From: Amphiura filiformis
Lineage: Eukaryota; Echinodermata; Ophiuroidea; Amphilepidida; Amphiuridae
Length of the DNA: 64,000 nt
Direction of reading: 5' to 3'
Assembly: GCF_039555335.1 (NCBI RefSeq)
Contig: NC_092629.1
Coordinates: 3,615,912 to 3,679,911 of the forward strand
The translations under genes were made by a program, and so were the position numbers. Positions 31,967-44,900 of the stretch are shown here, one piece after another (the first letter of the stretch is position 1; every line of letters begins with the position of its first letter). The notes below the pieces were generated by a model. That model did no database searches, was not told the DNA's origin, and saw only the letters and a list, made by a program, of their open reading frames with translations.

Positions 31967-32872
31967 TTACCGCCTAGTAATCGTAAGTGACCACATAATC
32001 ACACCAAGAAGGACAATACACACGATCACCCCCCACCCAACATAAACACAACATCGGCTCCGTTGTCGATTGGTATTAATTCTAATCGTATGCATATAAG
32101 TCGAGTGATGATTGTTATCGGTCATCATAGTCGACCTAGCAGTTGATTGCTGATTATAACCGATCATTGTAGACGAACTCGCAGTCGGTTGTCGATTATA
32201 ACTGATCATCGTAGTCGAACTAGCAGTCGGTTGTCGATTATAATCGATCGTCGTAGTCGAACTAGCAGTCGGTAGTCGATTATAACTGATCATCATAGTC
32301 GAACTAGCAGTCGGTTGTCGATTATAATCGATCGTCGTAGTCGAACTAGCAGTCGGTTGTCGATTATAATCGATCGTCGTAGTCGAACTAGCAGTCGGTA
32401 GTCGATTATAACTGATCATCGTAGTCGAACTGGCAGTCGGTTGTCGATTATAACTGATCATCGTAGTCGAACTAGCAGTCGGTTGTCGATTATAATCGAT
32501 CGTCGTAGTCGAACTAGCAGTCGGTAGTCGATTATAACCGATCATCTTAGTCGAACTAGCAGTCGGTTGTCGATTACAACCGCTTATCGTAGTCGAACTA
32601 GCAGTCGATTGTCGATTATTATTGATAATCGAAGTCGGCATAGTAGAATGTTGTCGATAGTTATCGATAATTGAAGTCGGTCTATCAGTAGCTTGTCGAT
32701 TATAGCCGATCATCGCAGGCGTCCTAGCAGTCGGTTGTCGGTTTATTACAGTTTCTTTATTTTCTTGGAAGTTGTTTTCGTACCCAGTGGTTGACCATTT
32801 TAAGGTCTCTACTTTGTAAGGGGATACAAGACTTTTGCATCTGAAACACGACTGGCTCTGACCAACACCAGG
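31967..32872 (-). CDS. Gene A exon 2: zinc-finger end, repeat domain, membrane anchor
   Basis: This 906-bp exon stays open for 301 codons although most of it is a minisatellite. It begins PGVGQSQSCFRCKSLVSPYK and the first 45 residues align with exon 2 of the paralogue. Repeat units of the form STTTIDYNRQPTAS follow, each 14 residues. The end is a basic stretch (TNRQRSRCC), about 20 hydrophobic residues and a final TITRR. Stop codon at 31967-31969. Confidence 0.7.
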   Translation of the reverse strand, partial: PGVGQSQSCFRCKSLVSPYKVETLKWSTTGYENNFQENKETVINRQPTARTPAMIGYNRQATDRPTSIIDNYRQHSTMPTSIINNNRQSTASSTTISGCNRQPTASSTKMIGYNRLPTASSTTTIDYNRQPTASSTTMISYNRQPTASSTTMISYNRLPTASSTTTIDYNRQPTASSTTTIDYNRQPTASSTMMISYNRLPTASSTTTIDYNRQPTASSTTMISYNRQPTASSSTMIGYNQQSTARSTMMTDNNHHSTYMHTIRINTNRQRSRCCVYVGWGVIVCIVLLGVIMWSLTITRR

Positions 32873-35582
32873 CTGAAAGAAAGAACAACAATAAATGTTG
32901 ATGATGATGCTGGAGTTGATATTGATGATAACGACAATGATGATGGTAATAATGATGTTCTACCTCCATCGTCACATCTCTGTTATCTTACGTGCCAGGA
33001 AATTGAAATTACCCATGATTATACTCTTATATCTTGGCTACGAAATAAAAATTATTTGATGAAAATGTGATTTTTGGTTGTTAAGATGTGTTGGTTAAAG
33101 CAAGTACAGAATCGGTAGGTCGGAAACGGTCTGAAAAGGAAAGCTAATTTTGATTAAAAAGGTTGCCCACATCTATGTGGCAATCATTGCAGATTTATTT
33201 CTGAAAATGATTAAATTGCTTTATTTTTGTTCAAATAATTTATTCATTATATATATAATGCTTAATTACACACAGTACAGTTTTACTGGGTATGGTGTCT
33301 TTTGCACAACAAATCCGATACATGTTCAGAATAGCCTTCATATTAACCCTTTTCAATAGGTTGTTGACTTCGATCAGGTGAGAACTTGTTGGTTCAAGTC
33401 GTATTAATTGGTTCATAAGTTATGCAGAGTTTTTGTAAGTACCGTATATTCTAGATTATTAACCAACTGTTCATTTTATTTCTACGTCAGATGCATCCAT
33501 TGCTTAAAATAAGGACGTAATTACGAATTACCCTTAAACGTAGTCTAGAATCTGACAAATTTTACTAATATTTGTGTCTGTTAAGCCCTTCGATGTTAAC
33601 TTCCCATATAAAACATGTTTTATTTTGTTTTGAAGTTCCAAAGCATGCCAAGGAGCTCAAATTGGAAGCAAGTATTTATCCTGAGTAAGCAGTTGGACAA
33701 CCGCATCTTTTAAACATTTTTATGGAGATTAACCATCGCTACAATGTAATGATTTCTACACTTTTGGCTTCAGTTTTTAACTGTTTTCGACGTACCAAAT
33801 CTGTACTTGCTTTAACCAGCACAACAGCCAAAATTCACATTTTCATCAAATAACCTTCATTTTGTAGCCTGTATTTAAGAGTATTATAAGCGTGGGTGAT
33901 TTCAAAATCATGGCACGTAAGATAATAGAGATGTAACGATGCAGAACTTTTTGAATGATCCTCGTATATAGGCGGTACTGTAATAACTTGTTCGCACCAT
34001 ATTCTGGCCAACGCATATGCTTCTATAATAACATCTGCTAACTGTTAAAATTGGACGACTACGCCTGATTCCAGAAAAATACAGCACTCATTTTTGGGAA
34101 TTATCTTATTTTGCCAAATAAATCAAAGCTAAATCCTAATCCTTAAGTTAGCTGTTAACTGGCAATTGCCCACGACATACCCAGAGATGTAGACTTGAGT
34201 CGCGTGACCTGGACTTGAGTCTGACTCAAGTCACTATTCTTGGGACTTGTGACTTGACTTGCAACTTTTGCAAAATGACTTGACTTACTTGTGACTTGGC
34301 CAGAATGACTTGGACTTGGACTTGGACTTGACAAAAATGACTTGCTGCCAACACAAGTCTGAGGTTACTTTCCTGTAAATTGAAATGTTCACCAGATCAG
34401 ATCTGGTGAACACTGAACAGCTCTTTGTAGAATATTAAAATAAACAACAGCACAGTTAAACTTTGTATCTGGTGCCATTATGCTTTAAAAGTGCATTTTA
34501 ATGCTATTGTTAATTGTTAGTTCAACTTCAAACTTAACATTTTTGGGGATCGGAACTGCAGAAGCCAAATAATTATAAAGCTAGCCTGGAACATCCTATA
34601 AGTCATAATGTTATACCTGTATCAGAATAATTATTTTGCCTTTCCTTATGCAGTCTCACAAACTTTGTTACAAGATGTTCTTTCAGTTTGTAATACAGGA
34701 GATGCTGTAGTGCAGCATGGAAGATAGACCCATCTAGGCTGATGTTGTTGGGAAGTCAAATGCTTTGCTTGTTATTTCGTAGGCCTATTAGCTGTCACCA
34801 TTTATTAGCTTCTGTCATCTTTAAATATGCACACTACATGTACAGTTAATAGTACTTAGACTTCACTAGGCAATACCTAAAGTTCATAATTTTTTTCTAC
34901 AAATATGAAACACGAACAAAATGAGTTGAATTATATCTTGTTCTTAAACTCCCAATGTGACCATTGTATATGACTAAGCTTCACTATGATAGTGTATCGG
35001 ACTTCATTAGTACTGTACTCCGAAACTCAATTTGATTTCCGCCATATTGAATACCCATCAACAAATCACACCATGACCAACTGCTGAATAGACTTGAATA
35101 GTGACTTGTGACAAGTTGTGATTTACTTGTGACTTGACCTGTGATTTTATGACTTGTGACTTGACTTGACTTGCAACTTTTTCAAAATGACTTGACTTAC
35201 TTGTGACTTGGACAAAAGGACTTGTGACTTGGACTTGACTTGCAAAAAATGACTTGTTGACATCTCTGGACATACCTTATAATCATTTAACAACGTTCAG
35301 TCTACCTACATATAACCATCGCAACCCGGCTATATAATAAACATGTAAACTCAGGGACATAATTATAAACAATTCCTTTGGAAACCATAGCTGCCAAGAA
35401 TAGGGGCCTGTAACATTATGTAAACATTTTAAAGTCATTCTTACTGTCATGGTCCCTCGAAGGCACATCACCTTTTTACTCGGCCACTCGTTACCACATG
35501 GACATTGAAAGTAGCCAAATCGACGCACCAAATCGTCTTCCTTAGATCTGAGAGGAACCATGGCTCCTGCCATGTTTTGCAT
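31967..35582 (-). CDS. 3CxxC zinc-finger membrane protein A (ZAR1/RTP-like), two exons, with 14-residue repeats
   Basis: Exon 1 (35582-35445) and exon 2 (32872-31967) join in phase 0 across a 2.6-kb intron with donor GTAAGA and acceptor TTCTTTCAG. The joined protein has about 347 residues. Its N-terminal part matches the 3CxxC zinc-finger family (ZAR1 and receptor-transporting proteins): R-R-F-G-Y-F-x-C, W-P-S, then C-F-R-C and PYKVETLKW. The first metal pair is C-P-C rather than C-x-x-C, and the third pair seems absent. About 13 copies of a Ser/Thr-rich 14-residue repeat follow. A hydrophobic helix (GWGVIVCIVLLGVIMW) near the C-terminus resembles the tail anchor of receptor-transporting proteins. 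A paralogue lies at 38571-46893. The exact start codon (35582 or 35573) is uncertain. The role is inferred only as RNA- or receptor-trafficking related. Confidence 0.65.
32096..32737 (-). repeat. 42-bp coding minisatellite
   Basis: About 13-15 tandem copies of a 42-bp unit (on the plus strand TAGTCGAACTAGCAGTCGGT and 22 more bases). The length is a multiple of three and no unit carries a stop on the minus strand, so the array encodes a 14-residue repeat without breaking the frame. The outer units are most diverged and the central ones nearly identical, as expected for unequal exchange. Confidence 0.9.
32967..33941. mobile_element. Foldback transposon in gene A intron
   Basis: The left end CATCGTCACATCTCTGTTAT is mirrored by ATAATAGAGATGTAACGATG at the right. 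Inverted similarity runs about 165 bp inward, including CAAGTACAGA/TCTGTACTTG and GTGATTTTTGGTTGTT/AACAGCCAAAATTCAC. No transposase was found. Confidence 0.75.
34182..35268. mobile_element. hAT element with GACTTG repeats and 8-bp target duplication
   Basis: The ends CAGAGATGT and ACATCTCTG are inverted, and GACATACC flanks both sides (34174-34181 and 35269-35276). Both terminal regions consist of degenerate GACTTG repeats (34195-34350 and 35085-35260). The frame reading SQVKSQV-type repeats there is a by-product of these hexamers. No transposase is visible. It is in the intron of gene A, about 170 bp past the donor. Confidence 0.85.
35445..35582 (-). CDS. Gene A exon 1: first half of 3CxxC zinc finger
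   Basis: From ATG 35582 the exon encodes about 46 residues, ending RGTMT at a strong donor GTAAGA (35444-35439). RRFGYFQCPCG, W-P-S-K-K-V-M-C and R-G-T are the hallmarks of the first half of a 3CxxC domain. The same exon, with the same donor context, recurs at 46765-46893. Confidence 0.7.
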
Positions 35583-38570
35583 GTGTATTGGAACTGTACA
35601 GCTGCTATGTTCTTAGAAAAGTTTGCTCCTATATATCGAAAGCTACCTGTTTATCGTATGTAGAATTAAAATTTGAGGAGTAGAGTCAAATCTGAATGTA
35701 CAGCATATTTCGAGCCTAATAATTTCCATTAAGACACGACCACTGAACAAATGACACAGCTAAATCGGCTTCAAAAAATTATGAGGTTCGGTTCAGCAGT
35801 GAGCACACACCCTGTTGTTCGTAAATGATTTATATGGTCAGTAGGTAGATCAATATAACTGATACATTTTACACTTGCAATATGTGTCGGTAGATTCATT
35901 AATATATATCGGCTGGCTTTGTTTAAAACAGGCCATTAATGTCATTTCCGTAACACTCATTGCATCGTCATATTCATATCTATAGGGATATTGCCTGAGA
36001 TTTCCGATAATTGTGTCGTGATATACCTCCAACACCGCTGTAGCGTCATGTTGACGAGTTTCTAGTGTTTTTTAAATCAAATCAAATAACCCTAATTTAA
36101 TGCACAGGCTAGCGAAGCCAGATTACCTTTTACGGGAAGAGCTGTGATATCAAGGGATATTTGAATATTAAACCCTCATACGATTCGGTAAGAGTTTAAT
36201 TTAGTTATTCTTTGCCAAATATTACAAACAAATTATAAACTAATATTAGTAACAACACTACATTTTAACCCAAACTAGTAAAATGAAAGAAAGCTCTGTT
36301 GTCCTAAAACACACCGAATTTGACCGAATTTGTTTGTCCCCCGGCCTGCAACAAATTACTTGCCCACTCCCCCATCCCAATTTTCAAACTTAAAATGGTC
36401 TAGATACATGATGCGAGCGTAACGAGCAGGAAATGTAGCATATTTGAACTTTCCTGCAGTATTTTGTAAGCCTTTTTAGAGCGTGTTATTTAAAAGGTGC
36501 CCCGTAAATGTGTGCCAAAAATTGCTTGCCCCCTCCCCGCGGCCTGCCAAAAAATCTTTTCCCCCAGGGCTCATAATTATTGCACAGTCCCTAGGTGTAA
36601 GTTGGGCCATGTGTAAACATTACAAATACGCCCCCCCAAAAAAAAAAAAAAAGGTTTGGAAAAAGCGTACTGCCTGTAAAGGCCCATTCAGTGATTTGCT
36701 CATCCGGACGATCTCAAAATTCAGATTTTGGTACCTTTGTCATTTTCATAGACGTGCTAACATAGCCTGCTTGTGGCTCAGCTGAAAGCCGTATGTTTTG
36801 AGACAAAATATGGCATTTACATGCATCTGTAATTTACTGACAGTTTATAAATTAGCTATACATGTATTTGAATGGATCTTCAACATCGTCAATACTGCTT
36901 TGTTTCTTTGTTTTTGGCCAAATTTTTCATTTCAAAAATACCAAATGACAATTTAAATGACTTATCCGTCACTTTTAAGTAATTTATGATACCCAATTGG
37001 ATAACAATTGATCTTGTATAGATGTTTTTTCGAATGTAGTGAATACGAAGACTGAAAAATGGATGGTAAAATATATCTACATAAAATTGTTTAATAATTC
37101 CCACCAAATTTTTAATGGTAATCTATATAATAGCTTGGCTTCAGTTTCAATTTCATTATTACGATGGCCTAGTGGTCAAAGGCTTTGACCAAAAGGCGCT
37201 CTACTTTATTCCTGCTCGCTGATTTGCCGTATGATGTGCCACAAATTGTTGTTTCTAATTTTTGCCCAAGTTCGACCAATTCTCATTTCCGTCGTGCTAG
37301 CTGAATTCATGCATGGCTAAGGGCGGTGTGGTATATATCACGCGGGTACAGATCACCAGTTTCACTTTAAACTTTGCCCTCAATTGTCTTTTGTACTGGT
37401 TTCATGGGTGCATTGTGTGGCATTCTTTGGAGCAGAAAATCCAATTAATCACTTTGTGCTACACGTACGCATTCCATATAGTGTGCATGGTATTGGCAGC
37501 CAAACGGGAAACTAAAAGGAACATTAAATTGCTACAGGTTGTTGTTTGTCTAAAGGAGAATTTGTACCTTTTTCAGTAGATATTCACGAAAAACGCCTAA
37601 TTATTCCGAATTTGCGTTTGCGAGTTTTGCATGATATATGTGTATTATACTGCTCCACCGGCCACAGCGTTGAATTACATCCTGGTATACCAGAACAGCG
37701 ACGATATTAAAACATGACATTTTCAATATTTTCTGTGACCAACAGGTTGAGGCCATTTTGGGCCTTGTTTGGTCTGTAAAAATATTGAAATTTTCATGTT
37801 TCAATTTGACATTAAATGAATAATGACCACTGATGTGAATAATGACAATTATTGTTGATTGATTATCACATGCTTAGATCCCCTCCAAATGTATAAAACA
37901 AAAAGATTAATTCAATGAGAGTCAAACAGATTTCCTTCAATGTAGACGAGTCAATTTAAGTACCAAAATGGGCGCACCTAGACAAAAATGGAACACCAAT
38001 GTTTTTGTTTGCTAGTGACTCTAAACACCCTCCTGAACAACATATCCAAAAAGGGCACCGGGGAAAAAATATTAATTTGCATAATTTGAATATTTCCAAA
38101 ATGGCCGCTAATGCAGGGCTCAAATTTCAAAATTGGGAGAATATGGATAAAAAAAATCATCTTATTGTATTCCGCTCATTATTAGGATTCAGAAAAAGTA
38201 TAGTTTGACCTATCTCCGATGTATAGTTTATAGGCATGATTTATAGGCATAAAGGTCAAATGTCAACTTTTGGTCTCCTTGATTATGTACAGGGGTACAA
38301 ACATCAAAAATGCTCCGATTTCATAAAATACGAAAATGAACTCGTCTAATGGATACTGAATACAAAATGATTTTGCTGCATCTTTCAAATCTTGGATTAC
38401 GCTGGTTTAAATGTTCACTGCGACATGAGGTGTCATATATTCGCAGAAATAAATTTGGCATAAGAATCACCTTCTCACAAACACACCCACCTCTCTCATA
38501 CACCCCCCCCCCCCCACACGCGCACCGCAAATAGTTTTTGCCAGTTAAATGTTTCCAATGTGTCACTATT
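35583..38570. other. DNA between the two zinc-finger paralogues
   Basis: No exon recognised. It contains the inverted copy of the dispersed repeat at 36660-36897, an A15 run near 36638 and the family C MITE at 37945-38346. A block at about 37160-37195 looks like a tRNA A box (GATGGCCTAGTGGTCAAAGG) but no B box follows. Confidence 0.45.
37945..38346. mobile_element. Foldback MITE family C, copy 2
   Basis: The ends GACGAGTCAATTTAAG and AACTCGTC are flanked by TA. The left arm matches copy 1 (17619-18133) closely, with CCCTCCTGAACAACATATCC and ATTAGGATTCAGAAAAAGTA. The right half is different, so this copy is rearranged. Confidence 0.7.
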
Positions 38571-38942
38571 TCAGAAGAAATAGAAAAACCAAGAAAAGAA
38601 TAACGCAAACAGAAAGAGCTCTATTGATTTAGTCCAGGTTATGCCCAATGCCAAAATGACGAAAAAGATAATTCGTTTAATCATCCCCCATCGTCTTGGA
38701 GCTGGTCCTATACAAAGAATTATTCGGACGATGATCGGCATAAATGCTCGGATAGAACAAAAAGGTTGCGTAGGTCGCCAGTTTTGTCCAGTCATCGAGG
38801 GAGGTCCCTTAATAATTGCAGTTCCTCTATTTTCGCTGAAGTTATTGGCGTACCCTGTTAATGACCATTTTAGAGTCTCTACTTTGTAGGGGGATACGGG
38901 AGTTCCACATTTGAAACACGATTGAAACTGGCCAGCACCAGG
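38571..38942 (-). CDS. Gene B exon 2: zinc-finger end and membrane anchor
   Basis: The exon is 372 bp with stop at 38571-38573. Its first 45 codons match gene A exon 2 closely at the protein level, including SCFKC, VSPYKVETLKWS and TGY-x-NNF-x-EN. After a Pro/Trp linker come two hydrophobic stretches, the second rich in Phe (ELFLFALFFSWFFYFF). The acceptor is preceded by TTTCTTAC. Confidence 0.7.
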   Translation of the reverse strand, partial: PGAGQFQSCFKCGTPVSPYKVETLKWSLTGYANNFSENRGTAIIKGPPSMTGQNWRPTQPFCSIRAFMPIIVRIILCIGPAPRRWGMIKRIIFFVILALGITWTKSIELFLFALFFSWFFYFF

Positions 38943-41900
38943 CTGTAAGAAAGAAATAATTATATATGATAAATAAAAAAATAAATAAATAAACATCATG
39001 ACAATAATAATATATAGAAGTGATCAATAACTCATTGTAACGCATGGTTGGGTAGTTTCACTCAAACGTACTAAAAAACTCAGGCTAACATGAAGCAACC
39101 ATACAGGTAATCGGCCTTCTTTTTTCCATTACCATAAGGGAGTAGATTCATGAACTTTAAGAATTAAAATATGTTATTTGACCATAATAAGATAAGTAAC
39201 TGTCCAAAATGACACTTCCGTGCCACGGTACACAGTACACCAGGCACAAAAAGAAACTCGTCAGTTATAGTCATCCTTGCTGTTCAACAACCTGATAAAT
39301 TTGAATTGACAAGAATTGACCAAGATATGCTACTCCAAACCCTCAAACCCCAAAATCAAAAGTTGCAATTTTAACGATTCAATTGTGCCTGTTACATTGA
39401 TTGGCCAGTGGTGCTTGTGTGCAATAACGTTCCCATTGAAAATCGTTTGATTTGGGGGTTTGAGGGTTTGGAGGCGCATATACACGAATACCGAATGCAT
39501 GAAGTAAAAACATATCCGGGTACTTTTGTTGTATATGTATGCCTGCAATAATCATCAAAGGTATGTAAACATTTTGTACAGGGTAAAAAAAGTTCAATAG
39601 AGCAAAGAATCGATATTTGCATGAGAAAACCAAGTTGAACTTTCCCAATGTTGAAAGATTTTTTATAAATGCCACACTTAATAATCACATGTTGTGAAAA
39701 AATGAAGGGAGTCAATAGAGCATGTAGGCATTTATAAAAGCTCAGAGTGAATGCTGCCATCTGTTGACATTGTGTTGCTACATTGCATATTGGTGCATCT
39801 GTCCTCATATGAGGACACGCTGCGTGAAAGGGTTCAAAGAACAAACATGTATATTAAATGAGAGGACACAATGCGCAATAGACACCAGATCTGAAACTCA
39901 CTTTAACTTAAATCAAGGTTCAAACTAACTCTCTAACGTTACTAAGTCTTTTAGACCTCACCTGACTTCAACTTCAATTTCTTATTCCCTGCAACATGTC
40001 CATCTTATTGGATATCTTGTAATTCACACCAATTTGAGTAACCCGTCCACAAATTTGTATGGTTTTATAGACAATGAATATTTTTAATATAAAGGTAAAT
40101 ATGAAAATAACAAAGCAATGTTTCTTCTACTTAAACAAGACCAGGGACAATAAAACTTCGGGTGCGCCATTCTACTTCAGTGTCAATGAGGTTAAGAAAA
40201 TGGTAGTTGTTCCATCGTATCGTACATACTAGTCCAGTATATACCATGGTTTAATGTGCATCCCCAGGACTCTACCAAACCAACTTTTTACTTCCTTTTA
40301 TGGCCATATAACACATTCAAGATGTTAACAAAAATAATTCTGTCAGTTTGCACTGTCGAAACTGTTCGTTATTGACAATATTGGGCAATGAAGGTCAATC
40401 CCCATCACAGCCTATACATATACTGCGCCAAAAAAGTATCCTTACACTTGGAAGAAAAATCCTAATTTTAAAACTAAACCATATTTTTGACATGATCTGA
40501 TCCATGGGGGCCAAAGGAGGCATTTAAAAAAAATTGAGTTACTGTAATTATTACATTATACATACAATAGGCTATCATTTACTGAAAACACCAAAGGTCT
40601 AGCTTACTTGGTTCTAAAGTTATGAAGTTTTTTGATGTCTATTTTCTTATGTATTTTATTGTTTTTTGCTCCATATTTTGACCTTTATCTCAGTTTCAAA
40701 TTTGCCGCCTTTGGCCCCCATGGACCAGATCGTGTCACGTTTGGGTTAATTTATTTGTTTATTAGATGCACTGTCAAATTCGACACATTATGACATCCCA
40801 TTGAATCCAATATGACCTCAAGAAGCAGAGTTACAAGCATTTGATTAGACGAAGGTCCCGTTTTAAAGGGCAGGTCTATAGCAAAAACAAGTTTATCTCT
40901 ATTCGAAGAGAATAATTATTACATTACAAGTTGACACTTGTTGCAATTTTTTTGTGCGTATTTCTCCTGAAAAAGGAGAAATTGTGTGGGTAAAGTTCAG
41001 CCTCGTACGTGTTCTTCCCCCGTTTGAAGCGTACGTGTTCTCCCCCGTTTGACTGATGACGTAGGTAAATGAAGCAGACACTTTATCATATCGTGCTCTC
41101 ATCATACAATCACAATCATTTTGACAAGTTTGACATTAGCAACAATGAGTTGTACTATTACTTACCATAACAATGCTGCCTAACAGTATGCACGCTATTG
41201 TTCTCTTTCGGGAACAAAGCCCACACAGTAATTGTTACTATGCGTTTGCTTTGTAATATTTCATCCAACTGAAACTATAGCATTGCAATATACAGGGAAA
41301 TCAGATACATGAGTTTGTGGACTAACACGGTTTATATGCTACATGAAGTCTCAGGTGAAATTCTAAGCTCAAATTATGTATTTATTTTTTAGGCCTAATA
41401 TTTCTCATGATATTGATATACATATGAATTGTAATATCACAATTGTCTAATGTATAAAAAAAGAAGCGGCTGATTTAATCCATATGTTTAAAAACCATGA
41501 AATTTGTAATACTTAATTTGGAATTTTTTCTGTGAACAGCAACAGTATACGTTCTGTCCATTGAGAGCGTTTATAGTCCCTTTTCTCACAGCGGGCACAT
41601 CACATTTCATGACGTCACCGGTTTTCTAGGCCAAATCTTTCTCGTTCGAAGGAACTCACCGCTTAAGTTGGTTTTTGCGGAATATCAATTTTAAACGTCT
41701 TATTTTCTCAAAAAAGGAGTCATTTTCATTGTCCTCATAATATTAGCTTGGCAATGATATGATGTTATTATTGCTATAGACCTGCCCTTTAAAGAGTGAC
41801 TGGCCTATTCAAAACTCCAAGGACTAGACATCTGGTTTGAGAGTGGTGAATGGCTAATTTATGCGTGCCTTTAATTTCAAACAAAAGGAACAAAAGAAAA

Positions 41901-44900
41901 CTGAAACAAAAGAATTGATAAATAAAATGAAAGTTATGAAAAGAACTAAAAACTGAAATAAAAACTGCTTTGTTGCGCTTGTTGGAATCTTTTTGCGCCT
42001 TGTATAGGCCGGGGTGTATAGGCCAGTTTGTCACTTTTAAAACTGGACCGTCGTCTATTCAATTGTTTGTAACTTTACCTCTTGAGGTCACATTGTATTC
42101 AATGTGGTGTCAAAATGTGCGGGATAGTGCGTCTATTAAAAAACAAATTTGCCCCATATTGTTCAGTTTTGAAATTATGATTATTATTCCAAGTGTAAGG
42201 ATACTTTTTTGACGCAGTATATAATGACCACTACCTAGGCTTACCTAAGAAGTACTATAGAATGTAATAAAATGTGAGAAATAAAAGTATACTCTGGAAC
42301 TAGAATATTAACCTCTAAGTACGGGGGGTCATTAGGACCAACTTTGTTTACCCATCTTAAAATATGTAGATGACCTAATTAAAAGAGTTTTTCTTTTGTC
42401 AAAACCAGTTTGAAGAAAACTTACTAGTTTTTCTTGCTGACAGTTTCGTCAGTGGGCCAAAGATCCCGTCAAGACCCCTAACTGTGTTTATGAAGTTCCT
42501 TGTGGAAGTTGTGAACTAACATACGTCGGCGAAACCAAAAAAGAACTTTCGGCACACGACTGGACGAGCACAGGAGGGAAGCGGAGAAAGCGAGTCAACA
42601 AACATACACAAGATCAAAGAGAAAAGAATCCGAGAGCCATTTCAAGAACTCAGCCATTAGTGATCACGTAGCCAGGGCAAATCATATTATCAATTGGGGG
42701 GAGTCTAAAATCTTAGAGAGAGAGAGTGATAGGAAAGCAAGGTGGATTAAGGAATCAATCCAGATCAGAAAGAGAGGGCGAGAAGTAATGAACAGAGACG
42801 AGGGGGTCTACAACCTAAGTCATGTGTATGATCCTCTTCTGAAAACTGCTAGCAAGACTAACATCGCTACCGGAAGTGAAATAACTTCCCGCCAGTCATC
42901 AGCTGTTGGATCATCACAACAACACCAAGCTTTGATAAAGTCAGTGGCTCACTGACGAAACTGTCAGCAAGAAAAAATAGTAAGTTTTCTTCAAACTGGT
43001 TTTGACAAAAGAAAAACTCTTTTAATTCGTTCATTACCAAACCTGATGAATTTGTTTCAAAATGTAGATGACCTATCTAAACATGAAATCAACAATGAAA
43101 TTTTTTTTAAAAAGTTCTAAGCCCCCTGTACATACCCTCTGAAAGTTTGAAATTAAGGTTGCCGAATTCGGCAGACTTGCACTGCTTTTAACACAGGGAA
43201 CTCAATGACCTACATACTTGTATTGCTATAACATAGGTTATCGCTGATGAAATGATAATTTTTAGTGTCCACAATTGTTAGTTCACATATTTGAGCAGTT
43301 TATGGGTAATAAAATATGTACTTTATTTTATATAGTAGCATAGGGTGGTGTCAATCAGGGGGGCTGTGTAATATTTTCCACATGTTGGCCTAAAGCAACC
43401 TATATGGCGAGTAGTATCTTCTGCAGTTTTTAGAAATCATCATGTTTTACATCATCAGCCTTTGATGTAACATTTCAGATCAAGTTTCAAGGTGAATAAG
43501 TGATTGCTGACGTGTTTTTTTTTATAATGTGTCATCAGTCTAGGGGAAAATATCACTTGTTTTTGGTATCTTCAATATTATTTAACTGTTCTCTATTATC
43601 TTGTTTCTTGGCTACACCACCTGCGCTTGTAAAGGGTCTATTCATCGTTTTGAGTCCTTAATTCTCCTACAATCAACTGCAATGTTTGAGATCTCTTATA
43701 GGTCCAATCTCTAGTCCTCCTAGCTGTTTCATGTTCCAAAATGTATAGGCCTATTATGTTGTACAGTTCGCTGTTCTCGTTGAATGAGCCTGATGGTCTG
43801 TTTTCTAAGCCTACATGGCTAAACTCTGCTGATTCAGCAGTTTTGTATTTACTTGATTTGATGAGTATATTTAGTTATTGTTCAGGTGGTCATGAGTGGG
43901 GCCTACAAATCGGAGATCGAATTCGGCAGACTTGCACTGCTTTTCACACAGGGAACTCAATGACCTACATACTTGTATTGCTATAACATAGGTTATCGCT
44001 GATGAAATGATAATTTTAGTGTCCACAATTGTTAGTTCACATATTTGAGCAGTTTATGGGTAATAAAATATGTACTTTATTTTATATAGTAGCATAGGGT
44101 GGTGTCAATCGGGGGGCTGTGTAATATTTTCCACATGTTGGCCTAAAGCAACCTATATGGCGAGTAGTATCTTCTGCAGTTTTTAGAAATCATCATGTTT
44201 TACATCATCAGCCTTTGATGTAACATTTCAGATCAAGTTTCAAGGTGAATAAGTGATTGCTGACGTGTTTTTTTTTTATAATGTGTCATCAGTCTAGGGG
44301 AAAATATCACTTGTTTTTGGTATCTTCAATATTATTTAACTGTTCTCTATTATCTTGTTTCTTGGCTACACCACCTGCGCTTGTAAAGGGTCTATTCATC
44401 GTTTTGAGTCCTTAATTCTCCTACAATCAACTGCAATGTTTGAGATCTCTTTTAGGTCCAATGCCTTGTCCTCCTAGCTGTTTCATGTTCCAAAATGTAT
44501 AGGCCTATTATGTTGTACAGTTCGCTGTTCTCTTTGAATGAGCCTGATGGTCTGTTTTCTAAGCCTACATGGCTTAACTCTGCTGATTCAGCAGTTTTGT
44601 ATTTACTTGATTTGATGAGTATATTTAGTTATTGTTCAGGTGGTCATGAGTGGGGCCTACAAATCGGAGATCCTAATGCTACTACTGCTTGCCAAGGGTT
44701 ACCTCCGGTAAAAAGGAGGTATAGTTAGATTCAGGGAGGAGAAGACAATGATCATCATGCGTTTCAAGTATGAATAGTGCAAATAGGCACCAGTCCATAA
44801 CATAGCAGCAGAGAGAAGCTGGGTTCATAAACTATGAACTTGGGTCTAAAGGGGCTAATCAACTCAAATCTGTTTCATCCTCACATTTAAAATGTAGATC

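Noticed and set aside
35058..35273. Frame with SQVKSQV repeats
   Set aside because: It is the translation of GACTTG hexamers at the end of a hAT element.
43160..43175. GAATTCGGCA words that look like a cloning adaptor
   Set aside because: They belong to the transposon terminal repeat, recur in inverted form at 45640, and the following bases differ from the common adaptor. Probably chance.
43741..44728. Two paralogous small genes with the same N-terminus
   Set aside because: They are one segment of a transposon copied by the 754-bp tandem duplication. No coding signature.
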